A DNA stretch of 64,000 nt, from the NCBI GenBank assembly GCA_963712715.1, contig CAVQJI010000051.1:7989-71988 (forward strand), given 5' to 3'. Made by a program: the position numbers and the translations under genes. The stretch comes from JAFEDN01 sp963712715 (lineage in GTDB: Bacteria > Pseudomonadota > Gammaproteobacteria > Coxiellales > Coxiellaceae). Numbering within the stretch: the first letter of the stretch is position 1; the number at the start of each line of letters is the position of its first letter. The notes beneath the pieces are model-generated. The model ran no database searches. It was not told where the DNA came from and saw only the letters and a list, made by a program, of their open reading frames with translations. Shown piece after piece: positions 26,219-35,788 of this stretch.

Positions 26219-26983
26219 CTATTTAAATGGATAACTCCCATAAATCGCATTGGGTTGTTTTTTCTCATACGCCCAATAGCGATCCCCATAAGACCAATGC
26301 CAAAATTCAGTGGGATAATTAACGAAACCCGCAGCTGATAAAGCCTGGCTCATGATTTTTCTATTCTTCTCAGCTTCGGGCGAAATTAGATGCGACGCCG
26401 TCAGCGAAATAGAACCATTCGAATCTTCCATCCAATCTTTCGGGTGGATGCCCATATCGACGTATTCGCCTTCATCATTTATTAAATAGATGTCAATGGC
26501 TCCGCCCGTAGAATGTGGCGGAATATTATCAGAACCGTCTTGATTAACCATTGGAGAAACCAGCTTAGTGGATTCAATAAAGATTTGATCGGCAGACCAA
26601 TCAGGATGTTGTGATTTTACTTTTTCATAACGCTTTTCAAAAAGGAATTTTTGCAATGAAAGACTTCTGTAACCTTCGTATAAACAAAAATGCAAATTTT
26701 GGGGAAGATATGCCTGAGCTTCCTTTAGTTTTTCGTATACACCTTTGCGTATGAAAGTATAATCCTGGTTATCGGGAATTTCAGGGGAAGGACCAAAAGC
26801 AATTTCTTTTTGGTTTTTTAAATTGATCATGGGTTCCCGGTTATCTAAAATCCGAACAGACAAAACTCTTGGGTCCGCAATCAATACTAGACTATCGGTT
26901 TGTGCATATCCAGACAGCATTCCTACTCCAATTAATGCAAAAGTTAGTTGAGCTAAACGATACCTTAAAGCTCTCATAAACAT
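26219..26983 (-). CDS. ddpX: D-alanyl-D-alanine dipeptidase (VanX/DdpX family)
   Basis: A 254-residue M15D peptidase with an N-terminal signal peptide (to about residue 27, ending GYAQT). Zinc ligands His157 and Asp164 are in HSTGGAID and His229 in EFWHWSYGD with Glu226 as base; Arg106 in YEGYRS is the conserved substrate-stabilising residue. It hydrolyses D-Ala-D-Ala in the periplasm, for peptidoglycan turnover rather than vancomycin resistance. Single gene. Confidence 0.92.
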   Translation of the reverse strand: MFMRALRYRLAQLTFALIGVGMLSGYAQTDSLVLIADPRVLSVRILDNREPMINLKNQKEIAFGPSPEIPDNQDYTFIRKGVYEKLKEAQAYLPQNLHFCLYEGYRSLSLQKFLFEKRYEKVKSQHPDWSADQIFIESTKLVSPMVNQDGSDNIPPHSTGGAIDIYLINDEGEYVDMGIHPKDWMEDSNGSISLTASHLISPEAEKNRKIMSQALSAAGFVNYPTEFWHWSYGDRYWAYEKKQPNAIYGSYPFK

Positions 26984-27086
26984 TTAACTCTGTCAATAAG
27001 ACAAAAAATTAAACTATCTGTTTCGACATTGGCCGAAAGGAATGATCGCTACCCAGCATTGGTTGAATAGTATGGGTATTAGAGGC

Positions 27087-27142
27087 TTGACAAAAATGTG
27101 TCTTTGAGACATAATATACTTCTTAAAATAAGTCTGGTAGAC
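27087..27142 (+). promoter_or_regulatory. padR promoter with two PadR-like operators
   Basis: TTGACA at 27087-27092 and TAATAT at 27112-27117 (spacing 19). TGTCT-TTG-AGACA (27099-27111) lies between them and a second copy of the core, GTCT-GGT-AGAC (27132-27142), just before the padR ATG. Two sites with the same core suggest autorepression of the whole operon. Confidence 0.65.
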
Positions 27143-27146
27143 ATAT

Positions 27147-27719
27147 ATGGCAAAACAACCCGGCAACAAAACACAATACGCCATTTTAGGCGCGCTTAGT
27201 ATTCAGCCCATGTCCGGCTATGAGATGAAAAAAATGATGGAGGGTAGTACCAATTATTTTTGGACGGAAAGTAATGGTCAGCTTTATCCTACTTTAACCA
27301 AATTGGCAAAAGAAAAACTGGTGACGGTTGAAAAACAAATGGCAGGTGCAAAATTGCGTAAGGTTTATAGTTTGACTCAAATTGGAAAAAAGAAATTACA
27401 ACAATGGTTAACTGAAGATGTGGAATCTTATCCACAACGCAATGAATTATTATTAAAAATATTCTATGGTCAAAATGTTACACCGAAAATATCAATCAAC
27501 CATATTAAAAAATATTCCGACAGGTGTGAAGCAGCGCTAAAAATTTATCAAGATATTGAAACAAAACTTGAAGAAATGGTTAAAAAGAAAGAACAACCCG
27601 TTTATTTTTTATTGACCGTGAAAGCAGGTGTAAAACATGCGAAAACAGAACTGGAATGGTGCCATGAAGCCATTCAACTAATTAATAAATATACTCATCA
27701 GAAAACGGGGAAAAAATAA
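27147..27719 (+). CDS. PadR-family transcriptional regulator
   Basis: A 190-residue regulator: N-terminal PadR winged helix (YAILGALSIQPMSGYEMKKMM and GQLYPTLTKLAKEKLVTVEK) and a C-terminal coiled-coil dimerisation domain (Vir_act_alpha_C) from about 95. PadR proteins often respond to phenolic acids or other small aromatics. It is the first gene of an operon: its stop TAATG overlaps the start of the carotenoid oxygenase by one base, so oxygenase and hydrolase are expected to be under its control. Confidence 0.9.
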   Translation: MAKQPGNKTQYAILGALSIQPMSGYEMKKMMEGSTNYFWTESNGQLYPTLTKLAKEKLVTVEKQMAGAKLRKVYSLTQIGKKKLQQWLTEDVESYPQRNELLLKIFYGQNVTPKISINHIKKYSDRCEAALKIYQDIETKLEEMVKKKEQPVYFLLTVKAGVKHAKTELEWCHEAIQLINKYTHQKTGKK

Positions 27720-29098
27720 TGACTACAATAACCAATCAATTTTTACAAGGTAATTATGCCCCATGGCCTCAAGAAAATGAGTTTAACAATATTTTTTCTA
27801 TCATTGGCAAAATTCCTCTCGAATTAAATGGGGTTCTTTATCGAAACGGCCCTAATCCGCAATTTTCCAGTCCTGGTAAACATTGGTTTGAAGGGGACGG
27901 AATGCTGCACGCTTTTTTTATTCAGAATGGTCAGATCAGTTATCGTAATCGCTGGATACAAACCGAAAGATTTAAATTAGAACGCCGGTTAGGTAAAGCA
28001 CTCTTCAGCAGCTTTAATGACGCAGAATCCTTTGTAGAGAATATTCCTCATAATACCGCTAATACCAATATCATCCAGTATGCTGGAAAATTATTTGCGC
28101 TACAGGAAACCTCTTGCCCGATAGAAATTCATCCAATGAGCTTAGAGACGCTAGGAAACTGGAGTTATCATCAACAAGTTCCTCAAATGAGTGCGCATCC
28201 TCATTTTGATTTTCAGACAGGTGAAATGCATAGCTATGCTTATTCACCCGGTACAAATGATGTTATTTATTATATTTTTAATCGTGATGGAATGGTGAGT
28301 AAAACTGAAATCATTCATGCACCTTATTCCAGTTTCATGCATGATTTTTTTATCACCAAAGATTATGTGATATTTCCAGTGCTGCCACTCACTTGTAGTA
28401 TCGAGCGCATGCAACAAGGAAAATCTATGATCATGTGGGAACCTGAAAAGGGTTCGCATATTGGTATTATGCCGCGTAATGGTCATGAAAAAAATATAAT
28501 ATGGTTTGATTTAGAATCTTTTCATGCATTTCATTTTATGAACGCCTATCAACAAGGTGATACTATTATTTTAGATGGAATGAAATCAGAAAGAGCGCAT
28601 TTATTCCCAGATGCCAAAGGAAAAATAGCATCACTCTGTGAATCTCCGCCCCAATTAACCCGTTGGACATTTGATCTCAAACAAAAAAGAGCAGTGACAA
28701 CAAAGCTCGATTCACTGCCAATAGAATTTCCACGGATTGATGAGCGTTTCACGGGCTTAACTTATCGGCATGGATTTGCTGCAGCTTGTGTACAATCTAA
28801 TGATTTAGCATTTGATGCAATTGTCCATTATGATCTGACCACTCAATCACAAACTATTCGTGAATTTGGTTTAGGCAATACACCGAGCGAGCCGATATTT
28901 GTACCGCGACATTTAAGTAGCGCGGAAGGTGATGGTTTTATTTTAACTGTTGTTTACAATAAGCAAAAAGATGTGAGTGATCTTTACATACTCGATGCGA
29001 TGAATATTAATAAAGAACCCTTGGCAATTGTGCAATTACCTCATCGCATTCCCAATGGATTTCATGGAAATTGGTACAATAATTCGGGGTGCTTATGA
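27719..29098 (+). CDS. Carotenoid cleavage oxygenase (RPE65 family)
   Basis: A 459-residue beta-propeller dioxygenase with the start GVLYRNGPNPQF and GDGMLHAF of the family and the four Fe(II) His ligands: His160 (SAHPHFD), His208 (SFMHDF), His272 (HAFHFMN) and His449 (GFHGNW). Family members cleave double bonds in carotenoids, apocarotenoids or stilbene-type phenolics. No carotenoid synthesis gene is in the window, so an exogenous, for example host or plant-derived, substrate is likely. Coupled to padR upstream and to the Ntn hydrolase downstream (ATGA). Confidence 0.92.
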   Translation: MTTITNQFLQGNYAPWPQENEFNNIFSIIGKIPLELNGVLYRNGPNPQFSSPGKHWFEGDGMLHAFFIQNGQISYRNRWIQTERFKLERRLGKALFSSFNDAESFVENIPHNTANTNIIQYAGKLFALQETSCPIEIHPMSLETLGNWSYHQQVPQMSAHPHFDFQTGEMHSYAYSPGTNDVIYYIFNRDGMVSKTEIIHAPYSSFMHDFFITKDYVIFPVLPLTCSIERMQQGKSMIMWEPEKGSHIGIMPRNGHEKNIIWFDLESFHAFHFMNAYQQGDTIILDGMKSERAHLFPDAKGKIASLCESPPQLTRWTFDLKQKRAVTTKLDSLPIEFPRIDERFTGLTYRHGFAAACVQSNDLAFDAIVHYDLTTQSQTIREFGLGNTPSEPIFVPRHLSSAEGDGFILTVVYNKQKDVSDLYILDAMNINKEPLAIVQLPHRIPNGFHGNWYNNSGCL

Positions 29099-30186
29099 AA
29101 AAAATATTACTAAAATGTATCCTCGGGTTCGTTTTTACAGCGATCACCGTCTGTTTTACTGTCCCAATGGCGGATGCTTGCACAGAATTCAAATTATCTG
29201 AAGGTGGTCAATCAGTAATCGGCCACAACTTTGATTGGGTTAATCCGTACGCTTTCATCGTGATCAATCCTGCGGGTATCAAACGCCACTCTGGTAGTAT
29301 GGATAATCATTCTAAACCTTTAGAATGGGTATCAAAATATGGAAGCGCCACGGTGAATCTCGCTGGGCCTGATCGCCAGGTTATTCCGCAAGCAGTGGTC
29401 AGTGGATTGAATCAATTGGGTTTAAGCGCTTCGATTTTATGGCTGGAAAGTGCAGAATATCCCTCTGTACCTGCTCAGCCGGTAGTGGGTACGTCACAAT
29501 GGGTTCAATATTTTTTGGATAACGCCAAAACAGTTGCTGAGGCTATTCAGTTAGCTCGCCACGTTGAAGTGGAGCCAACAGTATTTCATGGACAAAAAAT
29601 AGCAGTGCATTTGATGATACACGATGCCGGTGGAGATTCTGCCGTAATGGAATACTTGAATGGAAAATTAAATATTTACCATCAAAAAAAGTTACCAATC
29701 CCGGCGTTGACCAACACGTCTTATTTAGAATCCACTCAATTACTGAAACAATATCAAGGATTCGGAGGCGATGCTCCGTTACCGGGAGGATATTTTACGA
29801 AAGCCCGATTTGTTTTGGCAGCCAATTTCTTAAAAAATTTACCACCCCCTCATTCCACTCAACAAGCTGTCGCCAGCGCTTTTAACGGTTTAGGTTATTT
29901 AATTGAAATTCCGGGTTCTTCAGACCCCACAGTGTGGAGTTCAGTTTATGATTTAACGAATCGAATCCTATATTACCGAACGATCGATAATCAACAAATC
30001 AGGTTTGTTCATTTAAATCACTTTAATCTTGCTAAAGGTCAGCCGGTGAGAATCATGTCGATGACTAATGATTTTGTGGGCGATGTTGAAACCATTTCAC
30101 TCAAAACTCATCAACCCGCCAAACGCACTCCTCACGAAGAAATTTATGTGGGAGGAAAAATCGTTGAACAGCATAAATCAATCTAA
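29095..30186 (+). CDS. Choloylglycine-hydrolase-family Ntn amidase, secreted
   Basis: Product of 363 residues from ATG 29095. A signal peptide ends VPMADA, so Cys29 (ADACTEF) becomes the N-terminal nucleophile as in penicillin V acylases and bile-salt hydrolases. HNFDW, NQLGLSASILWLE and YNGLGYLIEIPG-like regions match the family. It hydrolyses linear amides such as bile salts, penicillin V or acyl-homoserine lactones in the periplasm or outside. Third gene of the padR operon, overlapping the oxygenase stop. The pairing with a carotenoid oxygenase is unusual and suggests that an acyl-amide substrate or product belongs to the same pathway. Confidence 0.9.
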   Translation: MKKILLKCILGFVFTAITVCFTVPMADACTEFKLSEGGQSVIGHNFDWVNPYAFIVINPAGIKRHSGSMDNHSKPLEWVSKYGSATVNLAGPDRQVIPQAVVSGLNQLGLSASILWLESAEYPSVPAQPVVGTSQWVQYFLDNAKTVAEAIQLARHVEVEPTVFHGQKIAVHLMIHDAGGDSAVMEYLNGKLNIYHQKKLPIPALTNTSYLESTQLLKQYQGFGGDAPLPGGYFTKARFVLAANFLKNLPPPHSTQQAVASAFNGLGYLIEIPGSSDPTVWSSVYDLTNRILYYRTIDNQQIRFVHLNHFNLAKGQPVRIMSMTNDFVGDVETISLKTHQPAKRTPHEEIYVGGKIVEQHKSI

Positions 30187-30193
30187 AACAAGC

Positions 30194-31237
30194 TCATTTG
30201 GCGATTTCAATAATAACCTTGAGCGCTTGCGTTTGTGCTGCATTAGCAAAAGTTTCATAGGCTAGTAGGATATCATTAAATTTAAAACGATGGCTGATGA
30301 GTTGTTTTGGATTAATTTTTTTAGAGCTGATCGTTTTTAAAAGCATAGAAGTCGTCACTGTATCCACTAGCCGAGTGGTTATGGAAATATTTTGTGACCA
30401 TAGTTTCTCTAAATGCAAATCTACTTTGACGCCGTGAACTCCAATGTTGGCGATGACACCACCCGGAGCGACGATATCTTCACAAAGAATAAAAGTGGCC
30501 GGAACTCCTACCGCTTCTATCGCAGTGTCTACGCCTTCGCCACCCGTTATTTTCATGATTTTTTCAATTGCTTTTCCATCTGAATTATTAATGATAGTCG
30601 TTGCACCGAGTTGTTTAGCTTTTTCCAATCGATTATCATCCACATCAACCACAATCATTTCAGCAGGTGAATAAAATTGTGCTGTTAGCAAAGTGGCTAA
30701 GCCGATAGGGCCTGCACCAATAATGGCAATCGTATTACCCGGCTCGATTTTTCCATTTAAAACACCGCATTCGAACCCAGTAGGAAAAATGTCGCTCAAC
30801 ATCACCACGGCTTCTTCATCAACGCCTTGGGGAATTTTATAGAGACTGGTATCGGCGTGCGGTATGCGAACGTATTCTGCTTGAGTCCCGTCAATACTAT
30901 TGCCGAGAATCCAGCCGCCAGTGCTACAATGAGAATACATTCCTTTCCGACAAAATTTGCACTTGCCACAACTACTAATACAAGAAATAAGGACTTTATC
31001 GCCCACCTGAAAACCGGTTATGCTGGAACCAATTTTATCGATAATGCCAATGCCTTCATGCCCTAAAATGCGACCTGGTGCGCAAGTGGCCACATCGCCT
31101 TTGAGAATATGCAGATCAGTGCCGCAAATTGTCGTTTTAATGATCTTAACAATCGCGTCGGTAGATTCTTTAATAACAGGAAGCGGGCGGCTTTCGATAG
31201 CCTTTTTTCCGGGCCCCAGGTAGATAAGTGCTTTCAT
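30194..31237 (-). CDS. Zinc-dependent alcohol dehydrogenase (isopropanol/threonine dehydrogenase type)
   Basis: A 347-residue medium-chain dehydrogenase: catalytic zinc ligands in TTICGTDLHI and GHEGIGII, structural-zinc cysteines in CGKCKFCRKGMYSHC, and nucleotide-binding GAGPIGLATLLTAQ with acidic VDVDD, favouring NAD. It resembles the DUF-free Zn-ADH group of secondary alcohol dehydrogenases. It is convergent with the padR operon and ends 7 bases from it; a functional link is possible but not shown. Confidence 0.88.
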   Translation of the reverse strand: MKALIYLGPGKKAIESRPLPVIKESTDAIVKIIKTTICGTDLHILKGDVATCAPGRILGHEGIGIIDKIGSSITGFQVGDKVLISCISSCGKCKFCRKGMYSHCSTGGWILGNSIDGTQAEYVRIPHADTSLYKIPQGVDEEAVVMLSDIFPTGFECGVLNGKIEPGNTIAIIGAGPIGLATLLTAQFYSPAEMIVVDVDDNRLEKAKQLGATTIINNSDGKAIEKIMKITGGEGVDTAIEAVGVPATFILCEDIVAPGGVIANIGVHGVKVDLHLEKLWSQNISITTRLVDTVTTSMLLKTISSKKINPKQLISHRFKFNDILLAYETFANAAQTQALKVIIEIAK

Positions 31238-31329
31238 AAATCACCTATTTAATTATTGAAAATCTTTACATTGGTACACTAAACGATAGTATAACAAATA
31301 TTTTGAGTAATATCCTGGTCAAAATTGAT

Positions 31330-31500
31330 CTATGAGCGGCGGAAATTTTTATAAGAACCATTCAATATTTTTCCATGCGCCAGGGCTAGTTTTTTTAGCT
31401 GAGATACGTTCTTGCCAATTCGTAAAATACCATAAATAATAGCAATATAAATTGCAATACGATGAAAAAAGTCATCATTTTTTTTCACCTCGTGGTTCAT
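31330..31500 (-). CDS. Small membrane-associated protein, hypothetical
   Basis: A 56-codon frame whose ATG overlaps the stop of the methyltransferase relic (ATGA). It has a hydrophobic stretch (RIAIYIAIIYGILRIG) and a basic C-terminal half. I recognise no family. Codon use looks coding, and the overlap is typical of an operon member, but it may equally be noise. Confidence 0.35.
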   Translation of the reverse strand: MNHEVKKNDDFFHRIAIYIAIIYGILRIGKNVSQLKKLALAHGKILNGSYKNFRRS

Positions 31501-32202
31501 TGTTTGGTAGCTTTGACAAATAGAAACCAGGGTTTAGTGGTAATCAGAGCGTATAAATTTGGATCCTGCTTTAAACCCTCTTGCGGTTGTGGTTCAATTA
31601 TTTTTTCGATGACAAAACCAGCTTGAGATAAAGATTCAGATAAGTCATTTAAAGTGTGATGGTAATATTTTACGGTAGCATTTGCCCACGGCCAATAATC
31701 TTCAATAATTTGTGGTTCAAAATAGTTTTTTAGATGGTATAGCTGGAAAGCCATATGGGGCTGATTGGTTGAGAAAATAAATTGTCCTTTGGGCTTTAAT
31801 AAACGCGCCATTTCCTTCATTAGTTTTTGCCAATCTTTAATATAATGAATGACCAAAGGCGCCACGATTAAATCGAAGGATTGGTCTGCTAAAAAGCTAA
31901 GATTATTTTCGAGATCAGCTTGAAAAACTTGTCCTGAAGTCCCCCAGCCTTTGTTGGGTCACTTTGACCATGTGTTCACTGACGTCAACTGCGGTTACTT
32001 TTGCTCCCGCCTTAGTGAATTGTTCTGCGTACCAGCCGGAACCGCAGCCTAAATCCAGTACATTGAGGCCGCTGAGTGATTTAGGTAATAATGACCAGGT
32101 AGCCGGACGTTCATAAAAAACATGGATCGGTCTATTATCGACGTCTTTGGAATAAGCGTCTGCAAATTTTTCATGGCTGCCGATAGGTTCTTTTTTCATC
32201 AT
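31497..32202 (-). pseudogene. SAM-dependent methyltransferase, frameshifted
   Basis: N-terminal frame (32202 to about 31940): FYERPATWSLLPKSL, motif I VLDLGCGSGWYAEQF and VTAVDVSEHMVKV. One surplus base near 31940 (in GGGGACTTCAGG) shifts the frame; the continuation ADLENNLSFLADQSFDLIVAPLVIHYIKDW and the rest down to TGA 31497 is intact, including FIFSTNQPHMAF. Total about 234 residues, normal for an UbiE/Methyltransf_11 type enzyme. Start behind ATG 32202; an ATG one codon later also fits. Confidence 0.8.
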
Positions 32203-32407
32203 GATATGATACTAAAAATAAGTTTCTTAGCCAATTGAAAAGGAATCACGTATCAAGATACTCTATTTGCTTTAGAAGCATCTATTCTTTATAATAAACG
32301 CCTGTTCATTAATTTTTTGGATGATGTCACATGATTTTAGCCCTTTAGCTACTCAAAATTTAACATGTTTTCAATCTGTTAAATGGTTTTTCTGCTAGGA
32401 GGTTAAA

Positions 32408-33616
32408 ATGCCTAATTTTGTTCGTTTTCCTGAAAAATCGGTTAGAAATTTATTCTGGTTTCCGATATTTTTATTTCTTTATAGCTTTATCGGCAATGTC
32501 TCGAATGATATCTACATGCCCAGCATGCCGGTATTGGTTCATGTGTTTAATACCAATGACCATTGGGTTCAGCTCACTTTGGCGATGTGGTTTTTAGGCG
32601 CTGCAGCGCCCCAATTACTCATGGGGCCGGTCGCAGATCGGTATGGACGCCGTGCATTATTATTTTGGGGTGGGTTTGTATTTCTACTCTCAACATTGGT
32701 ATGTGCAATCAGTACTCATATCGGTTGGTTAATCGTCGCCCGGTTTTTTCAGGGTGTCGGTGTCTGCAGTTTAACGATTATCAGCTTCGTGGTGATTCAT
32801 GAATTATTTACCGGTCATCACTGCGTTCGATTACTCGCTTTTCTGAATGTCTGTAATTCTGTTGCTCCCTTATTAGGCCCTTTGTTAGGCGGATATATAT
32901 TTTTACTTTTGGGCTGGCGCGCTAATTTTTTTATTGTTTTCTGTTTAGCATTGATTGCTTTAATCGGTTTGTGGCGATACTTGCCCGAAAGTAAAATACC
33001 GCTGGATTATCAAGCATTAGCGCCAAAGGTACTGCTTAGCAACTATCTGGCGTTATTAAAAAATCGAGTCTTCATGACGCATCTGATCAGCTATGGCTTG
33101 TTTTTCAGTGGAATGATTGCTTATCTTTCTGGAGCGCCGTTTATCATTATTAATCAGTTAAAAATAGCGGCACAACATTTCGGGTTAACACAATTGGCGG
33201 TTTTCGGCGCTTTTATGTTGACCTCTTTATTCGTCGGAAAATTAGTTCGACGTTACGGCACGCACAAAATTATTTGGCTGGGCGCGATTATCATCGCTTT
33301 ATCTGCGGTGGCCATGGTAGGGTGCAGCATCATGTTGCCGAATAGTTTGTATGGATTTGTTGGTAGTATGATGGGTTACGCCGCAGGCTTTGGTTTAGCC
33401 GGCAGCCCGCTGGCCAAAGAAACGCTGTCCGCCAGTCCTCATGGTGGCGGTTTTGCTGCAGCGATGTTGGGTTTTAGCATGACGGGGTTCAGTAGTTTAG
33501 CCAGTATCATCGTCAGCGCACTTTACAATCAAACGATTATTTCGGTAGCCGCTATTATCTTAATCATCGCTTTACTGGCCTTATTCACTATTTTCTGGAT
33601 ACCCAGGGAGAAGTAA
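32408..33616 (+). CDS. Bcr/CflA-family MFS multidrug exporter
   Basis: A 402-residue, 12-helix DHA1 transporter. Loop 2-3 has GPVADRYGRRALL, the MFS signature, and helix 5 has the drug-exporter antiporter motif (NSVAPLLGPLLGG). SD AGGAGG stands before the ATG. It is followed after one base by a second exporter of the same type, so the two may have arisen by duplication and are cotranscribed. Confidence 0.9.
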   Translation: MPNFVRFPEKSVRNLFWFPIFLFLYSFIGNVSNDIYMPSMPVLVHVFNTNDHWVQLTLAMWFLGAAAPQLLMGPVADRYGRRALLFWGGFVFLLSTLVCAISTHIGWLIVARFFQGVGVCSLTIISFVVIHELFTGHHCVRLLAFLNVCNSVAPLLGPLLGGYIFLLLGWRANFFIVFCLALIALIGLWRYLPESKIPLDYQALAPKVLLSNYLALLKNRVFMTHLISYGLFFSGMIAYLSGAPFIIINQLKIAAQHFGLTQLAVFGAFMLTSLFVGKLVRRYGTHKIIWLGAIIIALSAVAMVGCSIMLPNSLYGFVGSMMGYAAGFGLAGSPLAKETLSASPHGGGFAAAMLGFSMTGFSSLASIIVSALYNQTIISVAAIILIIALLALFTIFWIPREK

Positions 33617-33617
33617 T

Positions 33618-34805
33618 ATGTCAATCTCTCAAAAACAAACATCAGTCATCGTTTTGGTTTTGCTATGCATCAATCCCATCATCGGCATGGCGGTTGATTT
33701 AGTATCGCCTTCATTACCTGCAATCACTTTGAGTTTAAACATTTCAGCAAAGGTAGCTAAGGATGTGATTTCGATTTATTTATTAGGTTATGCGCTAGGA
33801 AATTTTTCAATGGGGTTTTTAACAGATGCTTTAGGGAGACAAACTTTAATTAGAGTTTGGATTGTTATTTTTATTTTGGTCAGTTTAATCCCTGTTTTTT
33901 TTACCCATATCGAAATGCTTTTATTAGTACGTTTTTTGCAGGGAATAACATTGGGCGGTATTGCTGTTTTGGTAAGAGCCATTTGTACGGACATTCTGCC
34001 TCCGGAAAAATTGGTCAATATGGGTGTTATATTTGCGATGGCATGGGGGATAGGTCCTATCATTGGGCCATTGATCGGAGGCTATCTACAAACTTACTTT
34101 GGTTGGAAAGCAGGATTTGTATTTTTTGCCGTCATGATGTCTTTGGTGGGTGCGGTGGTTTTTGGGGTAGTCCCTGAAACGCATTTTAATCGCCATGCTT
34201 TTAATTTACCTACCATGAAAAAAAACCTGGTCGAAGTGCTTTCAAATCGGGTTTTTGTTTCCCTGGTTATGTTGATGGGGTTAACCTATTCTTTGCTCAT
34301 TATTTTTAATACCCTGGGCCCTTTTCTTATTCAAACCCGGTATCACTATTCACCTGTTTATTTTGGACGTTTAGCGTTAATTTTGGGATTTGTATTTTTG
34401 CTGTCGACGATGGTTTGCCGATTTGTCTTGAAATTTTTCAATATGGAAAAATTACTGTTAATCGTCGTTAATTTATTTTTTGCCTTCGCAGTGGTTTTAC
34501 TTTTGATTGGATATCTTTTCCCCAACAGTATATTTCTTCTAGCATTGGCCAGCGCGATCATGTTTTTTGGCGCGGCATTTGTTTTTCCATTATCGATGGG
34601 AAAAGGAATGGGGGTTTTTCGTCATATATCCGGAACGTCTAATGCAACGATGTATCTGATTAATGTTTTAATAACAAGTTTGTGTGCTTTTCTAGCGAGT
34701 TTTCTTGTCGTTCAAAATATCCTTACTCTGTTGTGGATTTATGTTTTCTTAATGCTTTTTTGTGTGTTAATTTATTGGAGACTGATCCATAACAAATTGA
34801 CATAA
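33618..34805 (+). CDS. Bcr/CflA-family MFS multidrug exporter, second copy
   Basis: A 395-residue, 12-helix transporter with GFLTDALGRQTLI (loop 2-3) and WGIGPIIGPLIGGYL (helix 5 antiporter motif). It diverges well from its upstream partner, so substrates may differ. The acetyltransferase behind it is convergent. Confidence 0.9.
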   Translation: MSISQKQTSVIVLVLLCINPIIGMAVDLVSPSLPAITLSLNISAKVAKDVISIYLLGYALGNFSMGFLTDALGRQTLIRVWIVIFILVSLIPVFFTHIEMLLLVRFLQGITLGGIAVLVRAICTDILPPEKLVNMGVIFAMAWGIGPIIGPLIGGYLQTYFGWKAGFVFFAVMMSLVGAVVFGVVPETHFNRHAFNLPTMKKNLVEVLSNRVFVSLVMLMGLTYSLLIIFNTLGPFLIQTRYHYSPVYFGRLALILGFVFLLSTMVCRFVLKFFNMEKLLLIVVNLFFAFAVVLLLIGYLFPNSIFLLALASAIMFFGAAFVFPLSMGKGMGVFRHISGTSNATMYLINVLITSLCAFLASFLVVQNILTLLWIYVFLMLFCVLIYWRLIHNKLT

Positions 34806-34812
34806 AGTGTAC

Positions 34813-35268
34813 TTACTTCACAAGAACCTTGACCATTGGAGTTGTTGACCTTGCAATGCCTTCGCCTGGATCAATCCATTCCTCATTAACATAGCCTATC
34901 GATTTATAAAATCTTTCTGCATCAATCGCTGCATTAGTTACTAATTTTTGTACTCCATGTTGTTTCGCATATTCCTCAACAGCAGCTATCATTTTGGAAC
35001 CCATTTTTTTACCCTGACATTCTGGTAATATCGCTACAAGACGAATAGCTGCGACTTTATCACTTAAGAAATCTAATCTAACCGTTCCAACAGCGGTATT
35101 CTCGTCCATAAATACAAAACAGTAATTATTTGGGTTGCTATCATCAGGATGATTTCTGTCATAATTTCCATCAGGAAATAAAACTTTTATGCGGATTTCA
35201 TGCATTTTCTCTAAAGTAGCATTATCCAAACACATGGAAAGTTTGAGATTAGACATAAGCTTATTCAT
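34813..35268 (-). CDS. GNAT-family N-acetyltransferase
   Basis: A 151-residue single-domain GNAT: strand 4 and the acetyl-CoA loop are VAAIRLVAILPECQGKKMGSKMI (Q/R-x-x-G-x-G/A pattern), followed by NAAIDAERFYKSIGYV. An ATG at residue 5 is an alternative start. Substrate unknown. Confidence 0.85.
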   Translation of the reverse strand: MNKLMSNLKLSMCLDNATLEKMHEIRIKVLFPDGNYDRNHPDDSNPNNYCFVFMDENTAVGTVRLDFLSDKVAAIRLVAILPECQGKKMGSKMIAAVEEYAKQHGVQKLVTNAAIDAERFYKSIGYVNEEWIDPGEGIARSTTPMVKVLVK

Positions 35269-35385
35269 ATTGAATTTTCAGTTGTGGAAATTCCTGAGTA
35301 AAACGATGCAGATTAGGGGTTAAGTGCTTATTGTATATACCTAAAGCGAGCATTACAATAGCCTTACTACCAGAGGAGAAATGCC

Positions 35386-35676
35386 ATGTTTTTATTAATC
35401 GTCGGATACACTCAATCGCAGGAACAAGTCGCTGTGCATGCGCCGGCTCATGCTGAATGGGTTAAGCAAAATATCGAGGAAGGCGTCTTTCTGTTCGCCG
35501 GCCCTAAAAAAAGCAAATTAGGTGGAGCGATTCTAGTAAAATCTATGGATAAACGAACGCTGAAAGCAATTATTGCGGAAGATCCTTTTGTCAAAGCAGA
35601 TGTTGCGGAATATCAGATCATTGATTTTGATTGCAAGACAACTAGCCAGCAGCTCTCTTTTCTGCAGGCCATGTAA
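35386..35676 (+). CDS. YciI-family protein
   Basis: A 96-residue alpha/beta ferredoxin-like protein matching YciI: LLIVGYTQSQEQV, HAEWVKQNIEEGVFLFAGPK and DPFVKADVAEYQIIDFD, with the conserved His (HAPAHAEW) and Asp. The function of the family is not well defined (YCII hydrolase/dehalogenase-related fold). SD AGAGGAGA before ATG. Confidence 0.85.
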   Translation: MFLLIVGYTQSQEQVAVHAPAHAEWVKQNIEEGVFLFAGPKKSKLGGAILVKSMDKRTLKAIIAEDPFVKADVAEYQIIDFDCKTTSQQLSFLQAM

Positions 35677-35788
35677 AAGTATTTTCCTTGAGGAGAAAGA
35701 CCGTGCCGTTAAATCAATCTGAAAAAAGGCGTGATGAATGAAGCAGAAGACCCTGCCAAAGATATTGCAGATATATTGGGAGAGCAAA

